Notes under the pieces: generated by a model
The model's database searches: none
Told to the model about the DNA's origin: nothing
What the model saw: the letters and a program-made list of their open reading frames with translations, nothing else
Part shown: in pieces, positions 16,891-26,328 of the stretch
Position numbering within the stretch: the stretch's first letter is position 1
How the letters are laid out: every line of letters starts with the position of its first letter
Source of the DNA: Hyphomicrobiales bacterium
Lineage (GTDB): Bacteria; Pseudomonadota; Alphaproteobacteria; Rhizobiales; Rhizobiaceae
Length of the DNA stretch: 61,360 nucleotides
Assembly: GCA_900470965.1 (NCBI GenBank)
Contig: UCCS01000003.1
Span: forward strand, 42,729-104,088
Reading direction: 5' to 3'
Program-made: the position numbers and the translations under genes

Positions 16891-17707
16891 GCCGCTGCTT
16901 TCCATCGAGGATCTGTCGATCGCCTTTCCATCCGAGGCAGGGCCAGTGCGTGTCGTCGATGGCATTTCCTTCTCCGTCGGTCGCGAGGTCGTGGCGCTGG
17001 TCGGTGAATCCGGCTCCGGCAAGTCGATGACGGGCCGGGCGATCATGGGTCTATTGCCGCGTCGGGCCGAGGTGAGGGCAAAGCGTCTCGCCTTCGACAG
17101 GGAGGAGCTGACGACGCTGTCCGCGTCCGGCTGGAACAGGTTGCGCGGTAGTGGTCTCGGGCTGATTTTGCAGGATCCGAAATATTCGCTGAATCCGGCC
17201 CATAAGGTCGGCAGGCAGGTCGAAGAGGCGCTGCTTCTGCACACGAAACTATCGGCTGCCGAGCGGCGCGAGCGGGCGCTCGATATGCTGGGCAAGGTCG
17301 GTCTTCCGGATCCGAAGCGGATCTATTCCAGCTATCCCGCTTCCCTCTCGGGCGGCATGGGGCAGCGGGTGATGATCGCGGCCATGTTGATCAACCGGCC
17401 GAAACTGCTGATTGCCGACGAGCCGACCTCGGCTCTGGATCGCGGTCTGCAGGACCAGATCCTGACGCTGCTGCGGTCGCTGACGGAGGAACTCGGCATG
17501 GGACTTCTGCTCATCAGCCATGATCTGCAGCAGGTCTCGCGTTATGCCGACCGCGTCATGGTCATGCGGCATGGCAAGATCGAGGAGCAGATGGCGTCCG
17601 CCGATCTTGCCAATGCGAAATCGGATTATACGCGGGCGCTCTGGGCGGCGCGGCCTTCGGCTGCGACTTACGGGACGCGGCTGCCGGTTTATGGAGACGA
17701 GGCATGA
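16883..17707 (+). CDS. Opp/Dpp-type ABC transporter ATP-binding protein (DppD-like)
   Basis: A 274-residue ATPase with Walker A GESGSGKSMTGRAI, Q-loop LQDPKYSLNP, signature LSGGMGQR, Walker B LLIADEPTSALD and switch LISHD. The ATG at 16883 inside the end of the permease gene gives the standard N-terminus MTEPLLSIEDLSIAF. The last ~35 residues are short for a DppD protein, and the Cys-containing C-terminal extension that binds a 4Fe-4S cluster in some DppD homologues is not seen. It overlaps the next ATPase by 4 bp. Confidence 0.92.
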   Translation: MTEPLLSIEDLSIAFPSEAGPVRVVDGISFSVGREVVALVGESGSGKSMTGRAIMGLLPRRAEVRAKRLAFDREELTTLSASGWNRLRGSGLGLILQDPKYSLNPAHKVGRQVEEALLLHTKLSAAERRERALDMLGKVGLPDPKRIYSSYPASLSGGMGQRVMIAAMLINRPKLLIADEPTSALDRGLQDQILTLLRSLTEELGMGLLLISHDLQQVSRYADRVMVMRHGKIEEQMASADLANAKSDYTRALWAARPSAATYGTRLPVYGDEA

Positions 17708-18432
17708 GCGCGCTCTCCGTTTCCGATCTTTTCGTGACCTTCCAGAGCAGCGGCAAGGGTTTTACCGCCGTGCGTGGTGTCAGCTTCGACGTTGCGCCGG
17801 GCGAGACGTTCGGGCTGATCGGTCCCTCCGGCTGCGGCAAAACGACGGCGCTGCGTGCTGTTGCCGGGCTGAACACCAATTGGCAGGGCTCCATCACTGT
17901 CTTCGATGAGGCGCTGCAGCCGGGGCATAAGATTACCGGCGCGTTGCGATCCAATATCCAGATGGTGTTTCAGGATCCTTATTCGTCACTGCATCCGCGC
18001 CATCGCGTTTCCCGCATTCTCGGCGAGCCGCTAGTCTTGCGGGGCGTCCGCAATGTCGAGGATGAGGTTCGCATCGCGCTCGATCAGGTCGGCCTGCCGG
18101 CCGCCGCAGCTGGACGATATCCGCACCAGCTTTCCGGCGGACAGCGGCAGCGCGTGGCGATTGCGCGTGCGCTGCTCTTGAAGCCGAAGCTGCTGCTGCT
18201 CGACGAGCCGACCTCGGCGCTGGATGTCTCGGTCCAGGCCGAAATCCTCAACCTGCTGAACGACCTGAAGTCTTCGCATGGTATGACCTTCGTGCTCGTC
18301 AGCCACGATCCCGGTGTCGTTGCGCATATGTGCGACCGGGCCGTGCTGATGCAGTCCGGTCGCATCGAAAGCGAACTCGACCGCGCCGCGCTTTCGCAAG
18401 GCGGCTGGGTCGAACAGCTTGCCCTCCACTAG
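17704..18432 (+). CDS. Opp/Dpp-type ABC transporter ATP-binding protein (DppF-like)
   Basis: A 242-residue ATPase, the second nucleotide-binding subunit of the importer. Walker A GPSGCGKTT, Q-loop FQDPYSSLHPRHR, signature LSGGQRQR, Walker [16 protein letters not shown] and switch LVSHD are intact. It is shorter than typical DppF proteins (about 330) because the C-terminal oligopeptide domain is missing. Its TAG stop directly abuts the TCA (stop on the other strand) of the convergent glycosidase gene, leaving no room for an independent terminator. Confidence 0.92.
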   Translation: MSALSVSDLFVTFQSSGKGFTAVRGVSFDVAPGETFGLIGPSGCGKTTALRAVAGLNTNWQGSITVFDEALQPGHKITGALRSNIQMVFQDPYSSLHPRHRVSRILGEPLVLRGVRNVEDEVRIALDQVGLPAAAAGRYPHQLSGGQRQRVAIARALLLKPKLLLLDEPTSALDVSVQAEILNLLNDLKSSHGMTFVLVSHDPGVVAHMCDRAVLMQSGRIESELDRAALSQGGWVEQLALH

Positions 18433-20535
18433 TCAGGCGATTGGCAGGATCAATACGTCGCGAGCCGGCACCTCTATGCGGCCAGCATCATAGGCATGGT
18501 TCACCGGCCAGGCGGGCTTGCTGCCCGACAGTTTTCCATCTGCGAGAGTGACTGTTGTCGTCTGTACCTTACGCGTCGGATTGACCAGCCAGAGGAAGCT
18601 TCCCTTCTCGCCCTTGTGGATTCGGGCGAAGACCGCATCATTGGAAAGCGTCGCATGACGCGCCCTGCCGCTCCATTTCACCAGTTCGGCGAAGAAGGTG
18701 GCGTTGGCCTTGCCATCGGTGCGATAGAAGGCGACCGACGGGTTGGTGCCGATCAGCAGGGTACGGCCCTCGCCAAAGCGGTTTTCGACGATGGCAAGAC
18801 GTCCGCCGTCGAAGGTGCCGCGGCCGGTGCCGCCGGTCAGGCGGTAGGATTGCAGGAGACCGCCGCCATCGACGGCGGTTTCGTCGAACTTGAAGTGGAT
18901 GCGGTTGCCGATATCAGGCATGAACTCCACTTCTTCTTCACGGGCGCCGAAGACTTCATCGAGGCCCATATTCGGCTGTACTTGACCGACATGGCCGCGG
19001 TCACCGAAATAGCCGGGGCAGGCTTCGGCAATCAGCGTGCCGCCCTTTTCCACCCAGGCCTTGAGGCGCGATGCCTGCTCGGCGGTGAACATGATCGGGT
19101 AGGGGAAATAGAGGAAGTCGTAGGCGTCGATATCATCGATATGCACCCAGTCCGGCTGCAAGCCCTGACCGAGGAAGGCGCGATAGGCGCCCCACATGGC
19201 TTCCGGATAAGGCTTTTCCTTTCGGTCGTAATTCAGCAGGTAATCCCATTCCTGTGTTTCTGGGACCACGAGAATGCCGATCTCACCACGAACAGGCTTT
19301 GCGTCCCAGAGTGCCTTCTGCGCCGGATCATTCGCCCATTTCGCCATCGCGCTTTGCATATCGGAACGCGGCGTGCGGCTGCCGTCCATGCCATAGGCAC
19401 CGAAGGCGCCAAAGAGTGGGCCATCGAGCAGCGGGCGCCAGCGCAGGTTCAGGACGCCGCGAGCGCCGCCGGCAAAGGAGGTCATGCTCCAGATGCGGAT
19501 ATCCTCGGGCTCAGCGACACGACCGTCTTCCTTGTCGCGGCCGATCACCTGCGGCTGCAGCCAGAGCGGGCCGCCCTGACGCTCGGCATGCCAGAAAGGC
19601 TTGCCGCGGGCAGCGGCGCGGTTGATATCGACGCCGTACCAGGTCTTCCACGGCTCCGTGCCCTTGCGGGCCTGGATCCAGGTGAAGCCGTAGATTTCCA
19701 CCTTGGAGGCGGCGAGCCAGTCGTCGCAGCCATTGGCAGCCATGTTTGGTATCGCGCCGGAAATGCCGTGGGCGGCAATGACGTTCTTCTGGTCGACGGC
19801 GCGGATCGTATCGATGCGCCACTGCATCTGGCCATAGAAGTTGTCGCGCTTGAACTGCAGCCAGTCGATGCATTCAGGGTAGGGCGCCATATGGACCGGC
19901 GGCTCGATATCGTCCCATTCGGCATAGCTATAGCGATGCCATGCCTTGGCGAGCACGTTCAGGCTGCCGTATTTCTTCTCCAGCCATTTGCGGAACGCGG
20001 CCTTGGCATAGCTGCTGTAATCGACATCGGCGGAATAGTTGACCTCGTTCCAGACGTCGTAACCGTAAATCGCCGGATGGTCCTTGTAGCGGGTGGCGAG
20101 TGCCGTCAGGAACTTGCCGGCGGCTTCCTTCACTTCCGGGCAGTTCAGTGTCAGCGCACCGGCGCCACCGCCATTGTTGGAAAAGCCTCCGGTTGCGGCC
20201 GAAACGCCCATATAGGAGCCGAGCCTGGTGCCGTCGGCATTGACCTGCAGCGCATCGGCATATTTGCGCACCGCCCAGTCAGGCACGGCATGAATGAGCT
20301 CGGCGATAACCGTCTTGATGCCGTTCTTGGCGGCGAGGTCGAGCTGGCGGTCATATTCCTCCCAGTCGTAGACGCCGGGGGCCACTTCGATCGCGCTCCA
20401 CATGAACCAGTGGCGGAAGATGTTGAGGCCATCTTCGCCGGCGGTCGTGTAGTCGCGTTCCCAATCGTCGCGCGGCGGATTGGACTTGCGGAAATAGACG
20501 GCGCCGTAGGGGAATTGAATATCGTTTCTAAGCAT
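18433..20535 (-). CDS. GH42-type beta-galactosidase
   Basis: A 700-residue retaining glycosidase with a TIM barrel (about 10-370) and a Rossmann-like trimerisation domain (about 410-590). Glu164 in VWNEVNYS is the expected acid/base and Glu318 in FWHAERQGG the expected nucleophile. No signal peptide is present, so it cleaves imported oligosaccharides in the cytoplasm. A TTG start at 20556 is possible, but the ATG at 20535 follows GAAGGACAGG and begins with the canonical region MLRNDIQFPYGAVYF. It lies downstream of, and on the same strand as, the reductase, isomerase and Opp-type importer genes, though the 108-bp gap with a palindrome may hold its own promoter. Linkage or sugar specificity is not readable. 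Confidence 0.85.
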   Translation of the reverse strand: MLRNDIQFPYGAVYFRKSNPPRDDWERDYTTAGEDGLNIFRHWFMWSAIEVAPGVYDWEEYDRQLDLAAKNGIKTVIAELIHAVPDWAVRKYADALQVNADGTRLGSYMGVSAATGGFSNNGGGAGALTLNCPEVKEAAGKFLTALATRYKDHPAIYGYDVWNEVNYSADVDYSSYAKAAFRKWLEKKYGSLNVLAKAWHRYSYAEWDDIEPPVHMAPYPECIDWLQFKRDNFYGQMQWRIDTIRAVDQKNVIAAHGISGAIPNMAANGCDDWLAASKVEIYGFTWIQARKGTEPWKTWYGVDINRAAARGKPFWHAERQGGPLWLQPQVIGRDKEDGRVAEPEDIRIWSMTSFAGGARGVLNLRWRPLLDGPLFGAFGAYGMDGSRTPRSDMQSAMAKWANDPAQKALWDAKPVRGEIGILVVPETQEWDYLLNYDRKEKPYPEAMWGAYRAFLGQGLQPDWVHIDDIDAYDFLYFPYPIMFTAEQASRLKAWVEKGGTLIAEACPGYFGDRGHVGQVQPNMGLDEVFGAREEEVEFMPDIGNRIHFKFDETAVDGGGLLQSYRLTGGTGRGTFDGGRLAIVENRFGEGRTLLIGTNPSVAFYRTDGKANATFFAELVKWSGRARHATLSNDAVFARIHKGEKGSFLWLVNPTRKVQTTTVTLADGKLSGSKPAWPVNHAYDAGRIEVPARDVLILPIA

Positions 20536-20555
20536 TGTCCTGTCCTTCTCTATCA

Positions 20556-20567
20556 ATGTCCGGACAT
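20556..20567. promoter_or_regulatory. Perfect 12-bp palindrome upstream of the beta-galactosidase gene
   Basis: ATGTCCGGACAT lies 20 bp upstream of the glycosidase ATG, in the 108-bp gap behind the GarR-like gene. A related GTCCGGA occurs 10 bp further upstream (about 20577). It could be an operator that gives the gene its own control; the regulator is unknown. Confidence 0.35.
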
Positions 20568-20643
20568 GGCTTCGCCGTCCGGAGAAACGGCTCCGGCAGG
20601 AGGCAATCGAAGATATCGTCCGGGTGTTCTAGGTGGTCCTGAT

Positions 20644-21519
20644 CTAGCGCGGCCCTCCGGCGAGGAGGTCGAGCGTGCGGATAAGGGCGGAATGGTCGCG
20701 TTCACCATCGCCATTGGCGATCGCGGCATTCATGAGCTGCTGGGTGGCGGCCGTGTTCGGCAGCGAAAGGTCGAGCGCGCGAGCCGCATCGACGGCGAGC
20801 GTCATGTCCTTGCGGTGCAGGCGGATGCGGAAGCCCGGTTCGAAAGTCTCCTTGACCATGCGTTCGCCGTGTACTTCGAGAATGCGCGAGGCGGCAAAGC
20901 CACCCATTAGGGCCGCGCGCACCTTGGCCGGATCGGCGCCGGCGCGTTTGGCAAAAAGCAGCGCTTCGGAGACGGCCTCGATGGTGAGGCCTACGATGAT
21001 CTGGTTGGCGACCTTGGCCGTCTGGCCGTCACCGACGCCGCCGACCAGCGTGATGTTCTTCCCCATCTTTTCAAACAGCGGCCTGGCGCGCTCAAAGGCT
21101 GCTTCCTTGCCGCCGATCATGATCGTCAGCGAGGCGGCTTTGGCGCCGACTTCACCGCCGGAAACGGGAGCGTCGACATAATCGCAGTCGAGCGCTTCGA
21201 TGCGCCTCGCGAACTCCTTGGTGGCGACGGGCGAGATCGAGCTCATATCGATGACCAGCTTGCCGGCCGAAAGGCCCGCGGCCACCCCGTTCTCGCCGAA
21301 GAGGACCGCTTCGACATCAGGCGTATCCGGCAACATCAGGATGATGATGTCGGAGGCTTCCGCGACGGCCTTGGCGCTGGCAGTTGCCTTGCCGCCCTTG
21401 GTGACGAGATGCTGCGAGGCTTCCTTCACGCGGCTCAGATGCAGCGTATGGCCGGCATCGATCAGGTGTTCCGCCATCGGGCGGCCCATGACGCCCAGTC
21501 CGATAAAACCGATATTCAT
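20644..21519 (-). CDS. NAD(P)-dependent 3-hydroxyisobutyrate dehydrogenase-family reductase (tartronate semialdehyde reductase-like)
   Basis: A 291-residue beta-hydroxyacid dehydrogenase. The Rossmann dinucleotide motif GLGVMG is at 7-12, the substrate-binding segment DAPVSGGEVGA at about 116-125, and the catalytic Lys169 in GQTAKVANQ. The closest functional picture is GarR, which reduces tartronate semialdehyde to glycerate. That fits the next gene upstream, a hydroxypyruvate isomerase-like enzyme 7 bp away, since Hyi and GarR work in sequence in the glyoxylate/glycerate pathway. Other beta-hydroxyacids cannot be excluded. Confidence 0.85.
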   Translation of the reverse strand: MNIGFIGLGVMGRPMAEHLIDAGHTLHLSRVKEASQHLVTKGGKATASAKAVAEASDIIILMLPDTPDVEAVLFGENGVAAGLSAGKLVIDMSSISPVATKEFARRIEALDCDYVDAPVSGGEVGAKAASLTIMIGGKEAAFERARPLFEKMGKNITLVGGVGDGQTAKVANQIIVGLTIEAVSEALLFAKRAGADPAKVRAALMGGFAASRILEVHGERMVKETFEPGFRIRLHRKDMTLAVDAARALDLSLPNTAATQQLMNAAIANGDGERDHSALIRTLDLLAGGPR

Positions 21520-21526
21520 GTCACGC

Positions 21527-22316
21527 TCACTTCCGATAGGGTTTCATCCAGGTCAGGCCCTCGCTGGTGCCGGCCTTCGGCTTGTATTCGCAGCCGACCC
21601 AGCCGTCATAGCCGAGGCGGTCGAGTTCGGAGAGGATGAAGCCGTAATTGATCTCGCCGGTGCCGGGTTCGTTGCGGCCGGGATTGTCGGCGATCTGCAC
21701 ATGGGCAATCCTGTCCTTCAGCCGGGTGAAGGTTGGGATGAGATCGCCCTGCGTGATCTGCATGTGGTAGAAATCGTACTGGATGTAGAGATTGTCGGAG
21801 CCGACCTTGTCGAGGATGCGCTCGGCATGATCGGTCGTCGACAGGAAGAAGCCGGGAATATCGCGCAGGTTGATCGGCTCGATCAACAGCTTCACACCCG
21901 CATCGGCCGTGCGCCGCGCTGCATATTTCAGGTTCTCCACCAGCACTTTTTCGAGCGTTTCGAGATCGGCCCCCTTTGGCACGAGGCCGGAGATGACGTT
22001 GACCTGCGGGCATTCGAGCGCCTTGGCGTAGTCGAGGGCGAGTGAGATGCCGCTGCGGAATTCCTCGACACGATCCGGCAGGCAGGCAATGCCGCGTTCG
22101 CCACCGGCCCAGTCACCCGAGGGAACGTTGAAGAGGGCCTGCTTCAGGCCGTTTGCCTTGAGCGCATCGGCGACCTTTTCCTTCGGCTCGGCATAGGGGC
22201 CGAGATATTCGAGCGCGCCGAAACCATCCTTTGCGGCGGCGGCGAAACGATCCAGAAAGGCAAGATCCTGATAGAGGAAGGAAAGATTGGCGGAAAATTT
22301 CGGCACTGGAACATCC

Positions 22317-22324
<8 letters not shown>
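21527..22324 (-). CDS. Hydroxypyruvate isomerase-like TIM-barrel protein (Hyi/OtnI family)
   Basis: A 265-residue xylose-isomerase-type barrel. Metal and catalytic residues of the family are visible: Glu149 (LLIEPIN), Asp184 and His187 (YDFYHMQI), HVQIADNPGRNEPGTG at 208-223 and Glu246 (GCEYKP). It interconverts hydroxypyruvate and tartronate semialdehyde, or acts on 2-oxo-tetronate like OtnI. The ATG overlaps the end of the ABC ATPase gene by 8 bp, so it is translationally coupled to the transporter. A paralogue lies at 31731-32498 on the other side of the cluster. Confidence 0.85.
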
Positions 22325-24026
<1,702 letters not shown>

Positions 24027-24036
24027 GGCTTCCTCC

Positions 24037-25224
24037 TCAATTGTCATAGGGATCGGCTGCATCGCGCAGGCCGTCGCCGAAGAAGTTGAAGGACAGGACG
24101 GCAATGACGACCGCGAGAGACGGCCACATCAGCAGCCATGGCGCGGTTGCGACCGTGCGAATGTTCTGGGCATCCTGCAGCAGCACCCCCCAGCTGACGA
24201 CCGGCGGCTTGAGACCGATGCCGAGGAAGGAAAGCGAGGTCTCGGCAACGATCATTGTCGGCACGGCAAGGGTGACGACGGCGAGGATGTGGCTTGTCAG
24301 CGAGGGCAGGATATGGCGGAAGATCAACCGCGCCTCGCTCGAACCGTCGAGCTTTGCGGCCGTGACGAAATCTTCGCTGCGCAGCGCCAGGAAGCGCCCC
24401 CGCACTTCGCGGGCAAGGCTGGTCCAGCCGAGTAGCGAGACGATGATGGTGATGACGAAATAGACGTTGACCGGTGACCATGTCAGCGGGATTGCCGCCG
24501 CAAGGCCGAGCCAGAGCGGAATGGTGGGCATTGCACTGACGACTTCGATGACACGCTGGATCAGCGTATCGACCCAACCGCCGTAGAAGCCAGAGATGGA
24601 GCCGAGCACCACGCCTAGTACCAACGACATGGCAACGCCAACGAGGCCGATCGACATGGAAATGCGGGTGCCGTAGATCAGCCGGGTGAGAACGTCGCGG
24701 CCGAGGCGGTCGGCGCCGAGCAGGTACATGGGATCATTGGGGTTGATCGGACCGATGAAATGCGTGGTCATCGGGATCAGACCCCAGAGCTTGTAGGCCG
24801 GACCTCTGACGAAGAAGCCGATCGGAACGACCTTGGTGTCGTCGACAACGAAAGTGCGTCGCAACGCCACCTTGTCGATCTCAACCCTGTAGCCCTTCAC
24901 ATGGAAATTGAATTCCGAGCTACCATCAGGCCTGGTGACGAAGAAGCTGAGGCCCTGTGGCGGTGCGTAGGTATATTGCGGCTTCGAGGTTGCGGGCAGG
25001 GAAGGGGCCAGAAATTCGGCGAGGAGGCCGATGAGATAGAGAAGAAGGATGATCACGCCGGCGACCATCGCCACCTTCTGGCGGATCAGCTTGCCGGCAA
25101 TCAGCCGCCAAGGGCCGACGGCAGCCGTAGAGACCGCCTTGCCCTGTTTCAGCGGGCTGATCGAAGGGCCGTCGGTGGCGACATGCAAGGGGCCGGTGTG
25201 GGTTCCGAATGTTTCGTGTGTCAT
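24037..25224 (-). CDS. Opp-type ABC transporter permease (DppC-like) with a large periplasmic insertion
   Basis: A 395-residue permease, about 90-100 residues longer than a standard DppC. The extra part is an insertion of roughly 90-100 residues between the first membrane helix (about 40-60) and the family motif YLLGADRLGRDVLTRLIYG. It includes SFFVTRPDGSSEFNFHVKGY and lies in the periplasm by topology. The EAA loop reads FVTAAKLDGSSEARLIFRHILP. The ATG at 25224 has a GAGGAGG ribosome site; the frame extends to 25269 but overlaps the upstream permease there. Such insertions are seen in a subgroup of Opp-type importers, and the inserted domain may contact the binding protein. Confidence 0.88.
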   Translation of the reverse strand: MTHETFGTHTGPLHVATDGPSISPLKQGKAVSTAAVGPWRLIAGKLIRQKVAMVAGVIILLLYLIGLLAEFLAPSLPATSKPQYTYAPPQGLSFFVTRPDGSSEFNFHVKGYRVEIDKVALRRTFVVDDTKVVPIGFFVRGPAYKLWGLIPMTTHFIGPINPNDPMYLLGADRLGRDVLTRLIYGTRISMSIGLVGVAMSLVLGVVLGSISGFYGGWVDTLIQRVIEVVSAMPTIPLWLGLAAAIPLTWSPVNVYFVITIIVSLLGWTSLAREVRGRFLALRSEDFVTAAKLDGSSEARLIFRHILPSLTSHILAVVTLAVPTMIVAETSLSFLGIGLKPPVVSWGVLLQDAQNIRTVATAPWLLMWPSLAVVIAVLSFNFFGDGLRDAADPYDN

Positions 25225-25234
25225 CGGCGCCTCC

Positions 25235-26221
25235 TCAATTGAACCGGATGCGCGGATCGAGCAGCGCAAGCAGCAGGTCCGACAGGAGCATGCCGACGAG
25301 GGTGAGTGCCGAGAGCAGCAGGATGAAGCTGCCGGCGAGATACATGTCCTGCGAGACCAGCGCGCGGAAGAGCAGCGGACCTGCGGTCGGCAGGTTCAGC
25401 ACGATCGCGGTGATCGTCACGCCAGAGACGAGATGTGGCAATACCCAGCCGATCGCCGAGACGAAGGGGTTGAGCGCGATACGGACCGGATATTTGAGAA
25501 TGACCTTGTATTCCGGCAGGCCCTTGGCGCGGGCGGTGATGACATAGGGCTTGTGCAGCTCGTCCGTCAGGTTGGCGCGCAGGACGCGGATGAGGGCGGC
25601 CGTGCCCGAGGCGCCGATGATGATGATCGGTATCCAGAGATGGGCGAGGAAATCGCCGACCTTGGCAAGGCTCCAGGGCGCTTCGGCAAATTCGGGCGAA
25701 TTGAGACCGCCGACGCTCTGGCCGAGATAACGATAGGCGACATACATCAGCGTCAGCGCCAGGATGAAGTTCGGCACTGCCAATCCAATGAAACCGAAGA
25801 AGGTGAAGACGTGGTCGCTGATCGAATGGCGGCGTACGGCTGAATAGATGCCGATCGGCAGGGCGACGATCCAGACGAAGAGGAGGCTGAGCAGCGAGAT
25901 GACCAGTGTCGAGCCCATGCGTGCCCAGATGAGGCCAGAGACGGGCTGGTTCCATTCGAAGGACCAGCCGAAATCGCCACGGCTGACAATGCCCCACATC
26001 CATTTGAGATACTGGATGTAGAAGGGGTCGTCGAAGCCGTAGATCTCTTTGAGCCGCTCGATCTGCGCAGGATCGACGGCCTGGCCACTGTCGCTCATCG
26101 TCGCGATCATCGAGGTCAGGTAGTCACCCGGCGGCAGCTGGATGATCAGGAACGAGATCAGCGACATGCCGAACAGGGTCGGGATCATGTAGAGCACGCG
26201 CTTGAAAATGTAGCCAAGCAT
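25235..26221 (-). CDS. Opp-type ABC transporter permease (DppB-like)
   Basis: A 328-residue permease with the N-terminal motif MLGYIFKRVLYMIPTLFG and the first membrane helix at about 10-30. The periplasmic loop contains IERLKEIYGFDDPFYIQYLKW, and the EAA loop reads YVITARAKGLPEYKVILKYPVR. It precedes its DppC-like partner by about 10 bp and follows a gap of about 107 bp that carries two hairpins, so its expression may be set apart from the glycosidase gene upstream. Confidence 0.92.
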   Translation of the reverse strand: MLGYIFKRVLYMIPTLFGMSLISFLIIQLPPGDYLTSMIATMSDSGQAVDPAQIERLKEIYGFDDPFYIQYLKWMWGIVSRGDFGWSFEWNQPVSGLIWARMGSTLVISLLSLLFVWIVALPIGIYSAVRRHSISDHVFTFFGFIGLAVPNFILALTLMYVAYRYLGQSVGGLNSPEFAEAPWSLAKVGDFLAHLWIPIIIIGASGTAALIRVLRANLTDELHKPYVITARAKGLPEYKVILKYPVRIALNPFVSAIGWVLPHLVSGVTITAIVLNLPTAGPLLFRALVSQDMYLAGSFILLLSALTLVGMLLSDLLLALLDPRIRFN

Positions 26222-26245
26222 CGGAATGTTTCTCCTCCCGTTGAG

Positions 26246-26304
26246 AGCGCCCGGTCAGGCGCTTCCTTCGGATCTCCATCCGCCTTCGGCCCCTCCAGGC
26301 CGAA
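26246..26304 (-). promoter_or_regulatory. Tandem hairpins between the glycosidase-like gene and the permease
   Basis: Two perfect stem-loops lie in the gap of about 107 bp: AGCGCC/GGCGCT (26246-26263) and TTCGGCC/GGCCGAA (26285-26304). Neither has a T-tract on the - strand. They may protect or process the mRNA and so set unequal levels of the upstream and downstream products. Confidence 0.4.
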
Positions 26305-26328
26305 AGCGCTCCTCCTTGTCTCAACACC

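Noticed and set aside
18496..20910. Very long + strand open frame (over 800 codons) antisense to the GH42 and reductase genes
   Set aside because: It is the mirror frame of two well-supported genes, crosses their boundary, has no ribosome site or family motif, and has a biased Arg/His/Gly composition typical of antisense GC-rich frames.
26300..26310. GAAAGCGCTC at 26302 and similar sequences at 7702 and 30597 as one shared LacI operator
   Set aside because: The three share only the AAGCGCTC core, are asymmetric, and one lies in a hairpin between genes; the similarity is too weak to claim a common site.
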